64,000 nucleotides of DNA, taken from positions 1 through 64,000 of the forward strand of contig NZ_MAST01000010.1 in the NCBI RefSeq assembly GCF_001758225.1, given 5' to 3'. Source of the stretch: Humibacillus sp. DSM 29435. GTDB lineage: Bacteria; Actinomycetota; Actinomycetes; Actinomycetales; Dermatophilaceae. Below, piece after piece: positions 1 to 7,079 of the stretch (the first letter of the stretch is position 1; each line of letters starts with the position of its first letter). The translations under genes were made by a program, and so were the position numbers. Under the pieces are notes generated by a model. The model was given only the letters and a program-made list of their open reading frames with translations, searched no databases and was not told where the DNA came from.

Positions 1-711
1 TTTTCAGCCCACGCGACAGCCCCCCGCAGCACCCGTCGATGAAATCTCCGGGCTAACCGAACAACCTCAAAGGATTACCCGCCGTACACCACCGATCAGG
101 ACTTGACCCAGCTAGAAGAGCAAGATGTCACGAGGACCCAGTCCACGTGGAATAGATGTGACAGACCAGTGAGCGCACAACTGCGGCGGACACTGGCAAC
201 CGCCCAGGCCAGCGGACCATCCCATGTGCACAGTTCCCTACGCCGCGCCCAACCGATCAACCCACGCCGAGTGCTCGGATCTTCCAGGCCCAAGGACCGT
301 CGACCAGGAGGAAGCGCAAACAGCGGAGTAGATCAAGGCACCCGGCGCTAGACGCCAGTTGGCATGGCCGGGCGGCCTTCGGCACTGGACAGGGAGACCG
401 CACATCGGTGATGCATGGAGTTCGGGACGAACCGCTGGCATGGCTCTGAGCTTTGCTGATGATCGTGCTCACACGGGCACTGTTCAACGTCGCCAGCATG
501 GGACGACGCGGTGCGGCCCGGCTCTGCAATGCGTGCTCGCTTGCAACGGAATGAGAACCGCTTGAACCCTTGGCACGGTTCTACGGATTAGAGGTTCCTC
601 GACTGAAGCGTGCACTCCACGTGCAACAACGCCGAGGCAATTTCGGGTCGCCCCGGAGACTGGCGGTGCACCACCCAAGCACACGCTGGCCACAGTTGGA
701 CCGCTGGGCAG
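1..711. other. gene-poor segment, possible remnant of an integrated element
   Basis: I see no convincing coding sequence here. Short open frames exist on both strands but lack ribosome binding sites, codon bias or recognisable protein motifs. The segment ends exactly where the orphan 3' half of a tRNA-Gly begins, so the simplest reading is the right end of an element integrated into a tRNA gene that lies to the left of this window. That is inference: no integrase is visible. Confidence 0.4.
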
Positions 712-757
712 GCTTCCCAAGCTGGATACGCGGGTTCGATTCCCGTCGCTCGCTCCG
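712..757 (+). other. orphan 3' half of tRNA-Gly(CCC), probable attachment-site remnant
   Basis: The sequence from the anticodon loop to the acceptor end is tRNA-Gly-like: loop TTCCCAA (714-720, anticodon CCC), 3' anticodon strand GCTGG, T arm GCGGG-TTCGATT-CCCGT, acceptor 3' strand CGCTCGC, then TCC. The matching 5' acceptor strand (GCGAGCG) and a D arm are absent upstream, and the 5' anticodon strand no longer pairs properly. This is what is left when an element integrates in a tRNA gene and displaces its 3' end. Because the fragment reads +, the restored intact tRNA should lie to the left. Confidence 0.75.
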
Positions 758-813
758 ACAACCAGCACCGCTGGTCAGGGTGCGTTCAGAATGCGCCAGT
801 ACTTTTCGGTCGC

Positions 814-1611
814 GTGACCACGCCCATCTCGCTGCCAGTTCGCCTCGCGATCTTTCGTCGGCCCCTGACCGTCAAGGTCGCCCAGGTGACGGTGCTGTTC
901 TGGGTCGCCAAGCTGTTGTCGACCGGCATGGGCGAAGCGTGCTCCGACTTCCTGTTCGCACGCTTCGGTGCCGTCGGGCTGCTCGGTGGCAGTGTCGTGT
1001 TCGTCGTGGCGATGGCGGCCCAGCTTCGGTCCGCGCGCTACGTCGTGTGGCTGTACTGGTCGGCAGTGGCCATGGTCGCCGTGGTCGGCACGATGGCCGC
1101 CGACGTGATCCACGTCGGAGCAGGCATCCCGTATGCCGTCACGACGCCGTTCTTCGCGCTCGCGCTGCTGGTGGTGTTCTCGTGCTGGAAGCGGGCCGAG
1201 GGCACCCTGTCGATCCACAGCATCAGCACCCGGCGCCGCGAGTGGTTCTACTGGGTAGCGGTCATGACCACCTTCGCCTTCGGAACCGCGGCCGGCGACC
1301 TCACCGCCATCACGTTGAACCTCGGCTACCTCGGCTCGGTGTGGTTGTTCCTGGCCGTGATGGCCGTGCCCCTGGTGGGCTGGCGGCTCGGGCTGAACCC
1401 CGTCGTCGCCTTTTGGATGGCCTACATCGTGACCCGGCCGCTCGGTGCCTCGGTCGCCGACTGGGTCGGCAAGCCCGTCAGTCGCACTGGTCTAGGACTC
1501 GGCGACGGCACCATCACCGCCGTGCTGGCAGCCGTGTTCATCGGCGTGGTGATCGCGATGGCGCGACGCGACGGCATGGCCGAACCCGACGGTACGGCGG
1601 CCACTCCGTAG
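814..1611 (+). CDS. COG4705-like multi-spanning membrane protein
   Basis: About 265 residues, nearly all hydrophobic helices. Internally repeated elements of the type W(V/S)A...G-E/A-x-x-x-D (FWVAKLLSTGMGEACSDF, then GTMAADVIHVG, then FGTAAGDLTAI) resemble the uncharacterised COG4705 membrane-anchored proteins. Function is unknown. The GTG at 814 is chosen because recognisable similarity begins shortly after it (about 877); no clear ribosome binding site is visible. The frame is open upstream into the tRNA fragment, so the native 5' end may have been altered by the integration event. Confidence 0.6.
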   Translation: MTTPISLPVRLAIFRRPLTVKVAQVTVLFWVAKLLSTGMGEACSDFLFARFGAVGLLGGSVVFVVAMAAQLRSARYVVWLYWSAVAMVAVVGTMAADVIHVGAGIPYAVTTPFFALALLVVFSCWKRAEGTLSIHSISTRRREWFYWVAVMTTFAFGTAAGDLTAITLNLGYLGSVWLFLAVMAVPLVGWRLGLNPVVAFWMAYIVTRPLGASVADWVGKPVSRTGLGLGDGTITAVLAAVFIGVVIAMARRDGMAEPDGTAATP

Positions 1612-1650
1612 CACTCAACCCGGCGCCGACCGCGATCAATGCCGGCAGCA

Positions 1651-3612
1651 TCAGCCGGATCGGCTCGCGGCCACCCAACCTGCTCGGAGCGGCGGCTCAC
1701 CGTGAACGGGCTGGTAGCCCTCGAAGCGCGGCTCGAGGGTTCCCTCCCCGCCGGTGAGGTCGGGCAGCTGCCGTTGCAGGTCGTGCAGCCGGCTCGCCAC
1801 CAAGCGCACCTCGAGCAGGGCCAGGTCGCCCGTGGCCGTCTGCGCCAAGAGCTCGGCGCCCCAGCGAGTGACCAGTCGCACCACGGCGACCGCATCGGGG
1901 GCCGGCACCTCGACCAGCACCCGCAGCACCGGTTCGCAGACCCGCGTGCCCGCCTGTTGCAGCGCCTGACGCATCACGATCGGGGTGAGCTGGCGGTAGT
2001 CGTAGGACGTGCTGGTCGGGCCGCGCCGTGACGGTGGACCGTCGGCGACGCTGTAGGCGCACTCCGTGAGGGTCACCAGGGCATCGGTCACCCGCCAGCC
2101 GTAGCAACCGTGTTCGAGGGTTCGACGAACGTGCTTCTCGATCGAGGCTGTGAACGCGGTCGAGCTTTTGAACAGGTAGAGGGGCATGTCGCGCGCGGGG
2201 GTCTCGTTCGCGAACCGCAGGCCCGAGCCCGCCGCACCCGGGGTGAGCCGCAGCCCAATGCTGGCGTGGTAGGGGTTCGAGTCGGTGTTGAGCCGTTCGA
2301 CCGCCTCACCTGTCTGGCGAGCGCGTTCGACGTGCAGCACCCCGGCGTCGGCGAACTCGACCTCGATGCCGTACTCCTCCGCGAGCGTGGAGCCGAGCAC
2401 CTCCTGCTGAACCTGCCCGTACAGCGACACCGTGGGGAGGCCGTCGTCACCGGTGCGCACGTCGATGAGCGGGTCCTGGTCGGCCAGCTCGTCAAGTGCC
2501 GTGCGCAAGGCCGGGCCCTGCTCGGGGCGCACCACGGTGACCGAAGCCTCGAGAGTCGGCGGGGCGAAATGATGATCCTGGAGGCCGCCCGGCTCACCGA
2601 ACGCGTCGCCCACCCGCACCGCCCTGAGGCCGTGCAGTCGCGCGATCTGCCCCGCCGCGGCGATATCGGTTCGTCGCCAGCGGCCGGTTCCGAAGACCTC
2701 CACCGCCGACACCTTGCCCATCCGGCCACCGGACAGGGCCAGTCGCTGCCGGGGCCGCGCTGACCCGTTGAACATCCGCACGTAAGCGACCTTCTCGCCC
2801 GCCAGGCTGCGTTCGATCTTGAACACCCGCCCCGAGGGGGGAGCGTCCGCATCGGCCCGGGATGCCGGCAGCAGGGCCGCGATTCCCGTCATGAGCTCGG
2901 GAACGCCGGTTCCGGTCGAAGCCGAGCCGGCATACACCGGATGCAGCGAGGTGGTGCGGGTCTGGCCCGCCATCGCCGCTGCCAGCTCACGCCCCGAGGG
3001 GGTGCGACCCTCGACGTACGCCGCCAACCAGGTGTCGTCATGCTCGGCGAGCGCGGCGGTCTCTCGGTCACGGAAGGCAGCGTCTAGACGGTCGTGCGGG
3101 CAGAACTGGGCCCGGCGGGTGCCGAGAGCAGACACGCTGCCCATCATCACCACATCCGGCGTCAGGCGGGCCCTGATCGCGGTGAGCACCAGGTCGAGGT
3201 TCGCACCGACGCGGTCGACCTTGTTGACGAACATCAACGTCGGCACGCGCAACCGCTGCAGGGCCCGCATCAGGATTCGCGTCTGAGGCTGCACGCCTTC
3301 GACCGCCGAGAGCACGAGCACGGCACCGTCGAGCACCGAGAGAACCCGCTCGACCTCGGCGATGAAGTCGGGGTGACCGGGGGTGTCGACGACGTTGACC
3401 GTGAGGTCACCGAGCGGGAACGACACGACCGCAGCCTTGATCGTGATGCCGCGACGCCGCTCGAGGGCCAGGGTGTCGGTCGAGGTGGTTCCGGAGTCGA
3501 CCGACCCCGGTTCGTCGATGACTCCGGCAAGGTGCAGGAGCCGCTCGGTCAGAGTGGTCTTACCGGCATCGACGTGGGCGAGGATGCCCAGGTTGAGCGA
3601 TTGTGAAGGCAC
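1651..3612 (-). CDS. ribosomal protection-type GTPase (Tet(M)/OtrA family)
   Basis: The 653-residue protein is an EF-G paralogue of the class that removes tetracycline from the ribosome. All GTPase motifs are present: G1 AHVDAGKTT (12-20), G2 RGIT (54-57), G3 DTPGH (76-80), G4 NKVD (130-133). SVDSGTT followed by LERRRGITI matches Tet(M) rather than EF-G, and the length fits Tet(M) (about 640). The GTG at 3612 is preceded by AAGGGA at good spacing. It lies inside an overlapping leader ORF (3549-3668), suggesting translational control. Actual tetracycline resistance is not proven, since chromosomal actinobacterial homologues may have other antibiotic or translation-related roles. Confidence 0.88.
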   Translation of the reverse strand: MPSQSLNLGILAHVDAGKTTLTERLLHLAGVIDEPGSVDSGTTSTDTLALERRRGITIKAAVVSFPLGDLTVNVVDTPGHPDFIAEVERVLSVLDGAVLVLSAVEGVQPQTRILMRALQRLRVPTLMFVNKVDRVGANLDLVLTAIRARLTPDVVMMGSVSALGTRRAQFCPHDRLDAAFRDRETAALAEHDDTWLAAYVEGRTPSGRELAAAMAGQTRTTSLHPVYAGSASTGTGVPELMTGIAALLPASRADADAPPSGRVFKIERSLAGEKVAYVRMFNGSARPRQRLALSGGRMGKVSAVEVFGTGRWRRTDIAAAGQIARLHGLRAVRVGDAFGEPGGLQDHHFAPPTLEASVTVVRPEQGPALRTALDELADQDPLIDVRTGDDGLPTVSLYGQVQQEVLGSTLAEEYGIEVEFADAGVLHVERARQTGEAVERLNTDSNPYHASIGLRLTPGAAGSGLRFANETPARDMPLYLFKSSTAFTASIEKHVRRTLEHGCYGWRVTDALVTLTECAYSVADGPPSRRGPTSTSYDYRQLTPIVMRQALQQAGTRVCEPVLRVLVEVPAPDAVAVVRLVTRWGAELLAQTATGDLALLEVRLVASRLHDLQRQLPDLTGGEGTLEPRFEGYQPVHGEPPLRAGWVAASRSG

Positions 3613-3668
3613 GCAGAATCCCTTGTCAGAAGTGGAAGCAGGGCGGGGAGCAAGCGCGAACCTCGCAT
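3549..3668 (-). CDS. candidate 39-residue leader peptide upstream of and overlapping the ribosomal protection gene
   Basis: An ATG at 3668 follows an excellent Shine-Dalgarno sequence (GGAAGGAGG, about 3676-3684), stronger than that of the downstream GTPase gene. The frame runs 39 codons (MRGSRLLPALLPLLTRDS...) and stops at 3549, out of frame with the GTPase start at 3612, so translating the leader would carry ribosomes across that start. Upstream, GAACGCG (3707-3713) can pair with CGCGTTC (3727-3733). Tet(M) and other ribosome-targeted resistance genes are known to be controlled by leader peptides; that this one acts similarly is inference. Confidence 0.5.
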   Translation of the reverse strand: MRGSRLLPALLPLLTRDSACLHNRSTWASSPTSMPVRPL

Positions 3669-3879
3669 CTGCCTGCCTCCTTCCGGGATGTGTCGTGCGG
3701 TCTTGCGAACGCGCTGACCGTACGCCCGCGTTCGGGCCGGCCGCCAACCCTTTTCGGTCGCCCGCGCGTCGACCGTGAGGAGAAGCGCCACAACGGGTAC
3801 TGAGAGGATGAAGCAGACTGCAGTGACCGTCTCGGTCGCATGACGTTCGCAGTCATCGGACACGAAGAAGGGAACGCAT

Positions 3880-4053
3880 ATGGGACTCATGGACAAGGCC
3901 AAGAACGCCATGGAGGACATGACCGGCAAGGGCAAGGAAGCCGCTGGCAAGGCCACCGACGACCAGAGCCTCGAAGCCGAGGGCAAGACCGACCAGGGCA
4001 AGGCCGACCTCAAGAACGCCGGCGAGAAGGTCAAGGACGCTTTCGACAACTGA
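3880..4053 (+). CDS. CsbD-family stress protein
   Basis: A 57-residue, Lys/Gly/Asp-rich hydrophilic protein: MGLMDKAKNAMEDMTGKGKE followed by KATDDQSLEAEG and a C-terminal amphipathic stretch. This is the CsbD-like composition and layout. CsbD proteins are typically abundant under general stress and under control of SigB-type sigma factors; their molecular role is unknown. GAAGAAGGGA lies just upstream of the ATG. The gene ends before a strong hairpin at 4081-4115. Confidence 0.85.
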   Translation: MGLMDKAKNAMEDMTGKGKEAAGKATDDQSLEAEGKTDQGKADLKNAGEKVKDAFDN

Positions 4054-4080
4054 GTGTGTCGTAGCGGCTGACCCCGCACC

Positions 4081-4115
4081 CGAACGCCCCGAACCCTCAT
4101 GGTTCGGGGCGTTCG
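4081..4115. terminator. perfect 15-bp hairpin, bidirectional terminator
   Basis: CGAACGCCCCGAACC (4081-4095) and its exact reverse complement (4101-4115) flank a 5-nt loop. The hairpin sits between the convergent csbD-like gene (ends 4053) and the TMEM175-like gene (ends 4125), so it can serve both. Confidence 0.8.
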
Positions 4116-4124
4116 TGCGGTGTG

Positions 4125-4799
4125 TCACTCCCCCTTGATCGGCGTTCCGCGTCGCATCCGAGCCGGTCGAGACCCGGGTCGCACCGCGGCGAAGACTACG
4201 GCCAGCAGGGCGAAGATGGCCAACGAGACGACCGGCGCGAGCACCGCCAGCCCGGTGGCCGCGAGATACCAGAAGATGGCCGCGATCGCCGCGTTGCGCG
4301 ATGACCGGATGGCGGCGATGTCGGCGTCTGCGGTCCGCAGCTCGCCGTGTCTCGCAACCCCAGCCCACAGCAGGGCGAAGGTCAGGCTCAGCATGATCAT
4401 CGTGACGCCGTAGGCGGCGACCGCGGCGCGGCGGTCGTCGCTGTCAGCACCGGTGGCGAAACGGGCCAGCAGTTCGGTGGGGAACGGCAGAAAGCCGACC
4501 ACGGCCAGCAGCCCCAGGTTGCGGTAGAGCAGGCCCCGGTCGACCGTGGCCACGAACATCATCAGGTGATGGTGGTGCAGCCACATGACGCCGATGGTCA
4601 GGAAGCTGATGGCGTAGGCCACGTAGGAGGGCCAGATGGCCAGCAGCTCGAGCCCCAGGTGACCCTCGTGACCCTCTGGTACCCGGACGTCGAGAACGAG
4701 CAACGTGATGGCGATGGCGAAGACGCCGTCGCTGAAGGCTTCGACGCGGCTGGTGGACGGTCCAGCGGTTCGCGGCAGAGCGGCATCCGCTTCGATCAC
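4125..4799 (-). CDS. TMEM175-family (DUF1211) potassium channel-like membrane protein
   Basis: 224 residues. The signature R-x-E-AFSDGVFAIAITLL near residue 18-32 is the first-helix motif of the TMEM175/DUF1211 family, whose bacterial members form tetrameric K+-conducting channels with six helices per subunit. Further helices with HHHHLMMF follow. The start is GTG at 4799 with AAAGGA upstream. Selectivity cannot be judged from sequence alone. Confidence 0.85.
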   Translation of the reverse strand: MIEADAALPRTAGPSTSRVEAFSDGVFAIAITLLVLDVRVPEGHEGHLGLELLAIWPSYVAYAISFLTIGVMWLHHHHLMMFVATVDRGLLYRNLGLLAVVGFLPFPTELLARFATGADSDDRRAAVAAYGVTMIMLSLTFALLWAGVARHGELRTADADIAAIRSSRNAAIAAIFWYLAATGLAVLAPVVSLAIFALLAVVFAAVRPGSRPARMRRGTPIKGE

Positions 4800-4866
4800 G
4801 GTTGTTCCTTTGGCTCGTTGGGGGGCGGCACAGGCTAGGCGGTGGATACCAGACGGTGGTTCGACG

Positions 4867-5778
4867 TCAGGGGAGCAATATGATCTTTCCGTGGGCCGTT
4901 CCCGCTTCGATCTCGGCGTGGGCCCGCGCGGCGTCAGTCAGGGGGTAGCGTCCCCAGACGCGCACGGTCAGCTTTCCCTCTACGGCCAGCTCGGCCAGCT
5001 CGGGCAGAGCCGCGAAGGCCCGGTCGCTGTGATCGTCGCCGGTGAAACGCACACCGAACTGTCCGGCGGCCGGGTCGGCGATCGTGATCACCGTGTCCGC
5101 GCTCCCGGTGAGCTCGATCGAGTCGGGCAGCACTCCGTGGCCGGCGGTATCGAGCGCCGCATCAACGCCCTGGGGCGCTGCGAAACGGACCCGGTTGACG
5201 AGGCCTGGGCCGTATTCGACCGCGGTCGCACCGAAGCTCTCGACCTCCTTCAGGTCGTCAGGGCCGACCGACCCGATGACGATGATGTCGCGGGCGACGG
5301 CGAGCTGGGTGGCAATGGCGCCGACACTGCCGGCGGCGCCGTGCACCAGCAGGGTCTGACCGGCTTCGAGACCCAGGTGTGCCAGCGCCCGGTAGGCCGC
5401 CTCTCCGACCGTGGCCAGGGAGGCGGCCAGGCCCCACTCCAGCCCAGCCGGTTTGGGGGTCGGCGCCTCCATCAGCGCGAAGTCGGCATAGCTGCCGGTA
5501 ATAGTGGCCCCGAACACCTCGTCTCCGACCTCGAGACCCTGAACGTCGGCGCCCACGGCGGCGACGATTCCCGCGGCGTCCAAGCCGGGAGTCACCGGGA
5601 AGCGCTGGGGTCGCACCAACGACATGTCGCCTCGGCGAAGCTTGATGTCCAGCGGGTTCACGGTGGCCGCCCGCACGCGAACCAAGACCTGGCCCGGGCC
5701 AGGTTCTGGCGGGACGACCTCAGAGAGAACTAGCACCTCCGGCGAGCCGTAGTGGCTATAGATGACAGCAGCAGACAT
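4867..5778 (-). CDS. NADPH-dependent quinone oxidoreductase-like MDR protein
   Basis: 303 residues of the zinc-independent medium-chain dehydrogenase/reductase superfamily. An N-terminal GroES-like fold (EPGPGQVLVRVRAATVNPLD) is followed by the nucleotide-binding motif VHGAAGSVGAIATQLA. No structural-zinc cysteine cluster is present, which fits quinone/enone reductases. ATG 5778 is preceded by GGAG. The gene is divergent from the TetR gene at 5866 with a perfect palindrome between them, so it is probably repressed by that regulator and induced by a reactive quinone or enone. Substrate unknown. Confidence 0.85.
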   Translation of the reverse strand: MSAAVIYSHYGSPEVLVLSEVVPPEPGPGQVLVRVRAATVNPLDIKLRRGDMSLVRPQRFPVTPGLDAAGIVAAVGADVQGLEVGDEVFGATITGSYADFALMEAPTPKPAGLEWGLAASLATVGEAAYRALAHLGLEAGQTLLVHGAAGSVGAIATQLAVARDIIVIGSVGPDDLKEVESFGATAVEYGPGLVNRVRFAAPQGVDAALDTAGHGVLPDSIELTGSADTVITIADPAAGQFGVRFTGDDHSDRAFAALPELAELAVEGKLTVRVWGRYPLTDAARAHAEIEAGTAHGKIILLP

Positions 5779-5816
5779 CTGCACTCCAGGGGGTCGTGAC
5801 GGCCAGTCGGTGCCGC

Positions 5817-5837
5817 GATCATACACAACGTATGATC
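5817..5837. promoter_or_regulatory. perfect 8-bp inverted repeat, probable TetR operator
   Basis: GATCATAC-ACAAC-GTATGATC (8-bp arms, 5-bp spacer) lies between the divergent oxidoreductase (start 5778) and TetR (start 5866) genes, about 30-40 bp from each start. Size, symmetry and place are those of an autoregulatory TetR operator. Confidence 0.8.
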
Positions 5838-5865
5838 GAACGAGCGAGGGAAAGAGAATCAGTCG

Positions 5866-6417
5866 ATGGTCGAACACGCTGGAGTACGCAGCACCAAGAC
5901 GCGGGTGCTCGCGGTGGCGCGCGAGCTTCTGCCCACCACCGGGGCGGTCGGGCTGACCTACACCCTTCTCGCCGAGAAGGCCGGAGTCACCCGTCAGACC
6001 CTGTACCGTCACTGGCCTACTCGTGAGCAGCTCTTGGCCGAGCTCGTCCTGACCGGGCCCGAGGTCGGGTACCCCACTGAGAGCGGGAATCTACGCACGA
6101 CGGTGATCGACTTCCTTACCAGCTTGCGAGCAGGAATGGCCGTACCCGCCACGGCGGCCGCGCTCACCACCCTGTCCGCCCAAGCTGATCGTGACATGGT
6201 CAGCGAACAGGCCCTCGCCGCGGTCGCCACAGACCGGCACCAAGCGCTCAATGTCCTTCTGCGACCCACCGGACGGGCGGTGGATGAGGACGACTTCGCG
6301 CTGCTGTGCGGCCCCATCCTCTACCGGCGATTCATCGCCCGAACACCCGTGGACGACCGGTTCATCGTCACTACGGTCGACAGGTGGCTGGCCGGCAGGG
6401 CGTCCCGACCAGACTGA
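5866..6417 (+). CDS. TetR-family repressor
   Basis: 183 residues. The N-terminal helix-turn-helix (YTLLAEKAGVTRQTLYRHWPTR) matches TetR proteins; the C-terminal ligand-binding domain is divergent as usual. It is divergent from the MDR oxidoreductase and next to the palindrome at 5817-5837, the usual setting for a local repressor. The ligand is likely a substrate of the neighbouring reductase. Confidence 0.9.
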   Translation: MVEHAGVRSTKTRVLAVARELLPTTGAVGLTYTLLAEKAGVTRQTLYRHWPTREQLLAELVLTGPEVGYPTESGNLRTTVIDFLTSLRAGMAVPATAAALTTLSAQADRDMVSEQALAAVATDRHQALNVLLRPTGRAVDEDDFALLCGPILYRRFIARTPVDDRFIVTTVDRWLAGRASRPD

Positions 6418-6552
6418 TGCTGGGCCCTCGGTAGACGTCCTGGTCCACCGCACCACCGGGCCGCAGCACTGCCGGTGTACGGCGCCGAGTGCTCGAAGGC
6501 GGCAGGTTCGATTTCACCAGCGCAGTCCGACCCGTTAACCTATGAGTGCAAT

Positions 6553-6626
6553 GCGGGTGTAGTTCAGTAGCAGAACAGCCTCCCTCCAGGAGGAAGACGT
6601 ACGTGCGATTCGTGCCACCTGCTCCA
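6553..6626 (+). tRNA. tRNA-Gly (anticodon TCC), CCA encoded
   Basis: A full cloverleaf can be folded: acceptor GCGGGTG/CACCTGC (one G-T pair), D stem GTTC/GAAC, anticodon loop CCTCCAG with TCC at positions 34-36, T stem GTACG/CGTGC around TGCGATT, then T and encoded CCA (6624-6626). Two oddities: position 33 reads C rather than the near-universal T, and the anticodon stem's outermost pair (G27/A43) is a mismatch. A rho-independent-like hairpin follows at 6631. Confidence 0.9.
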
Positions 6627-6630
6627 GTTG

Positions 6631-6663
6631 CGAAGGGCCCGGTCACCTCGACCGGGTCCTTCG
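6631..6663 (+). terminator. terminator of tRNA-Gly
   Basis: A 13-bp stem (CGAAGGGCCCGGT pairing with ACCGGGTCCTTCG, one G-T pair) with a 7-nt loop, followed by TCTTT. It lies directly after the tRNA. Confidence 0.75.
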
Positions 6664-6672
6664 TCTTTCCGC

Positions 6673-6897
6673 TCAGCGTTCGGTGCCGTGCTTGTAGTGG
6701 CCTGAGGCCTTCGCCAGGGCGAGCTGGGCTCTCGGGTCATCGGCGCCGTCGGCAGCGGCCAGACGCGCCGCCAGCCTCCCGGCTGCCGTGCCACCGATGA
6801 CGCAGACGACCCGGCCACCGCGCAGGATGCGGATGCCGCCCGACTTGGTCTCGCTCCAGTCGTAGGGGTCGTCGGCCAGGCCTTGGGGGGTCTCCAT
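6673..6897 (-). CDS. small conserved-type hypothetical protein
   Basis: 74 residues from ATG 6897. The sequence begins METPQGLADDPYDWSETKSG and continues with IRILRGGRVVCVIGG and an alanine-rich helix. It reads as a short beta-hairpin plus helix with no signal peptide or membrane segment. I do not recognise a family. Coding is supported by composition and by its fit in the gap between the tRNA terminator and the fadE5 regulatory region. Confidence 0.6.
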   Translation of the reverse strand: METPQGLADDPYDWSETKSGGIRILRGGRVVCVIGGTAAGRLAARLAAADGADDPRAQLALAKASGHYKHGTER

Positions 6898-6980
6898 GCG
6901 GTCATTCCACCGCATCACCACCGTGCGGCGCGTCCGAGATCTCCGTCACGGTCAATTGTGACCTTCGGCCCTTGCCCTCA

Positions 6981-7018
6981 TTACTGACCGGTAGCATGAT
7001 GGAGTAACCGGCCAGTAA
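6981..7018. promoter_or_regulatory. paired 12-bp inverted repeat upstream of the fadE5-like gene
   Basis: TTACTGACCGGT (6981-6992) and ACCGGCCAGTAA (7007-7018) are inverted copies with one mismatch, separated by 14 bp. Each copy with flanking bases is itself roughly palindromic (TTAC...GTA-like), so the site may bind two regulator dimers. It lies 60-100 bp upstream of the acyl-CoA dehydrogenase start. TetR-family lipid-catabolism repressors commonly bind such sites; the regulator is not identified here. Confidence 0.6.
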
Positions 7019-7079
7019 CTTTGGCAGCAAGCACGCCCCGACCGCCCGTCGAGTGGCGCAGAAGTGAGTGGAGGACCCC

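Noticed and set aside
570-1757. 395-residue Arg-rich forward frame
   Set aside because: It overlaps the COG4705-like gene out of frame; composition is that of a GC-rich shadow.
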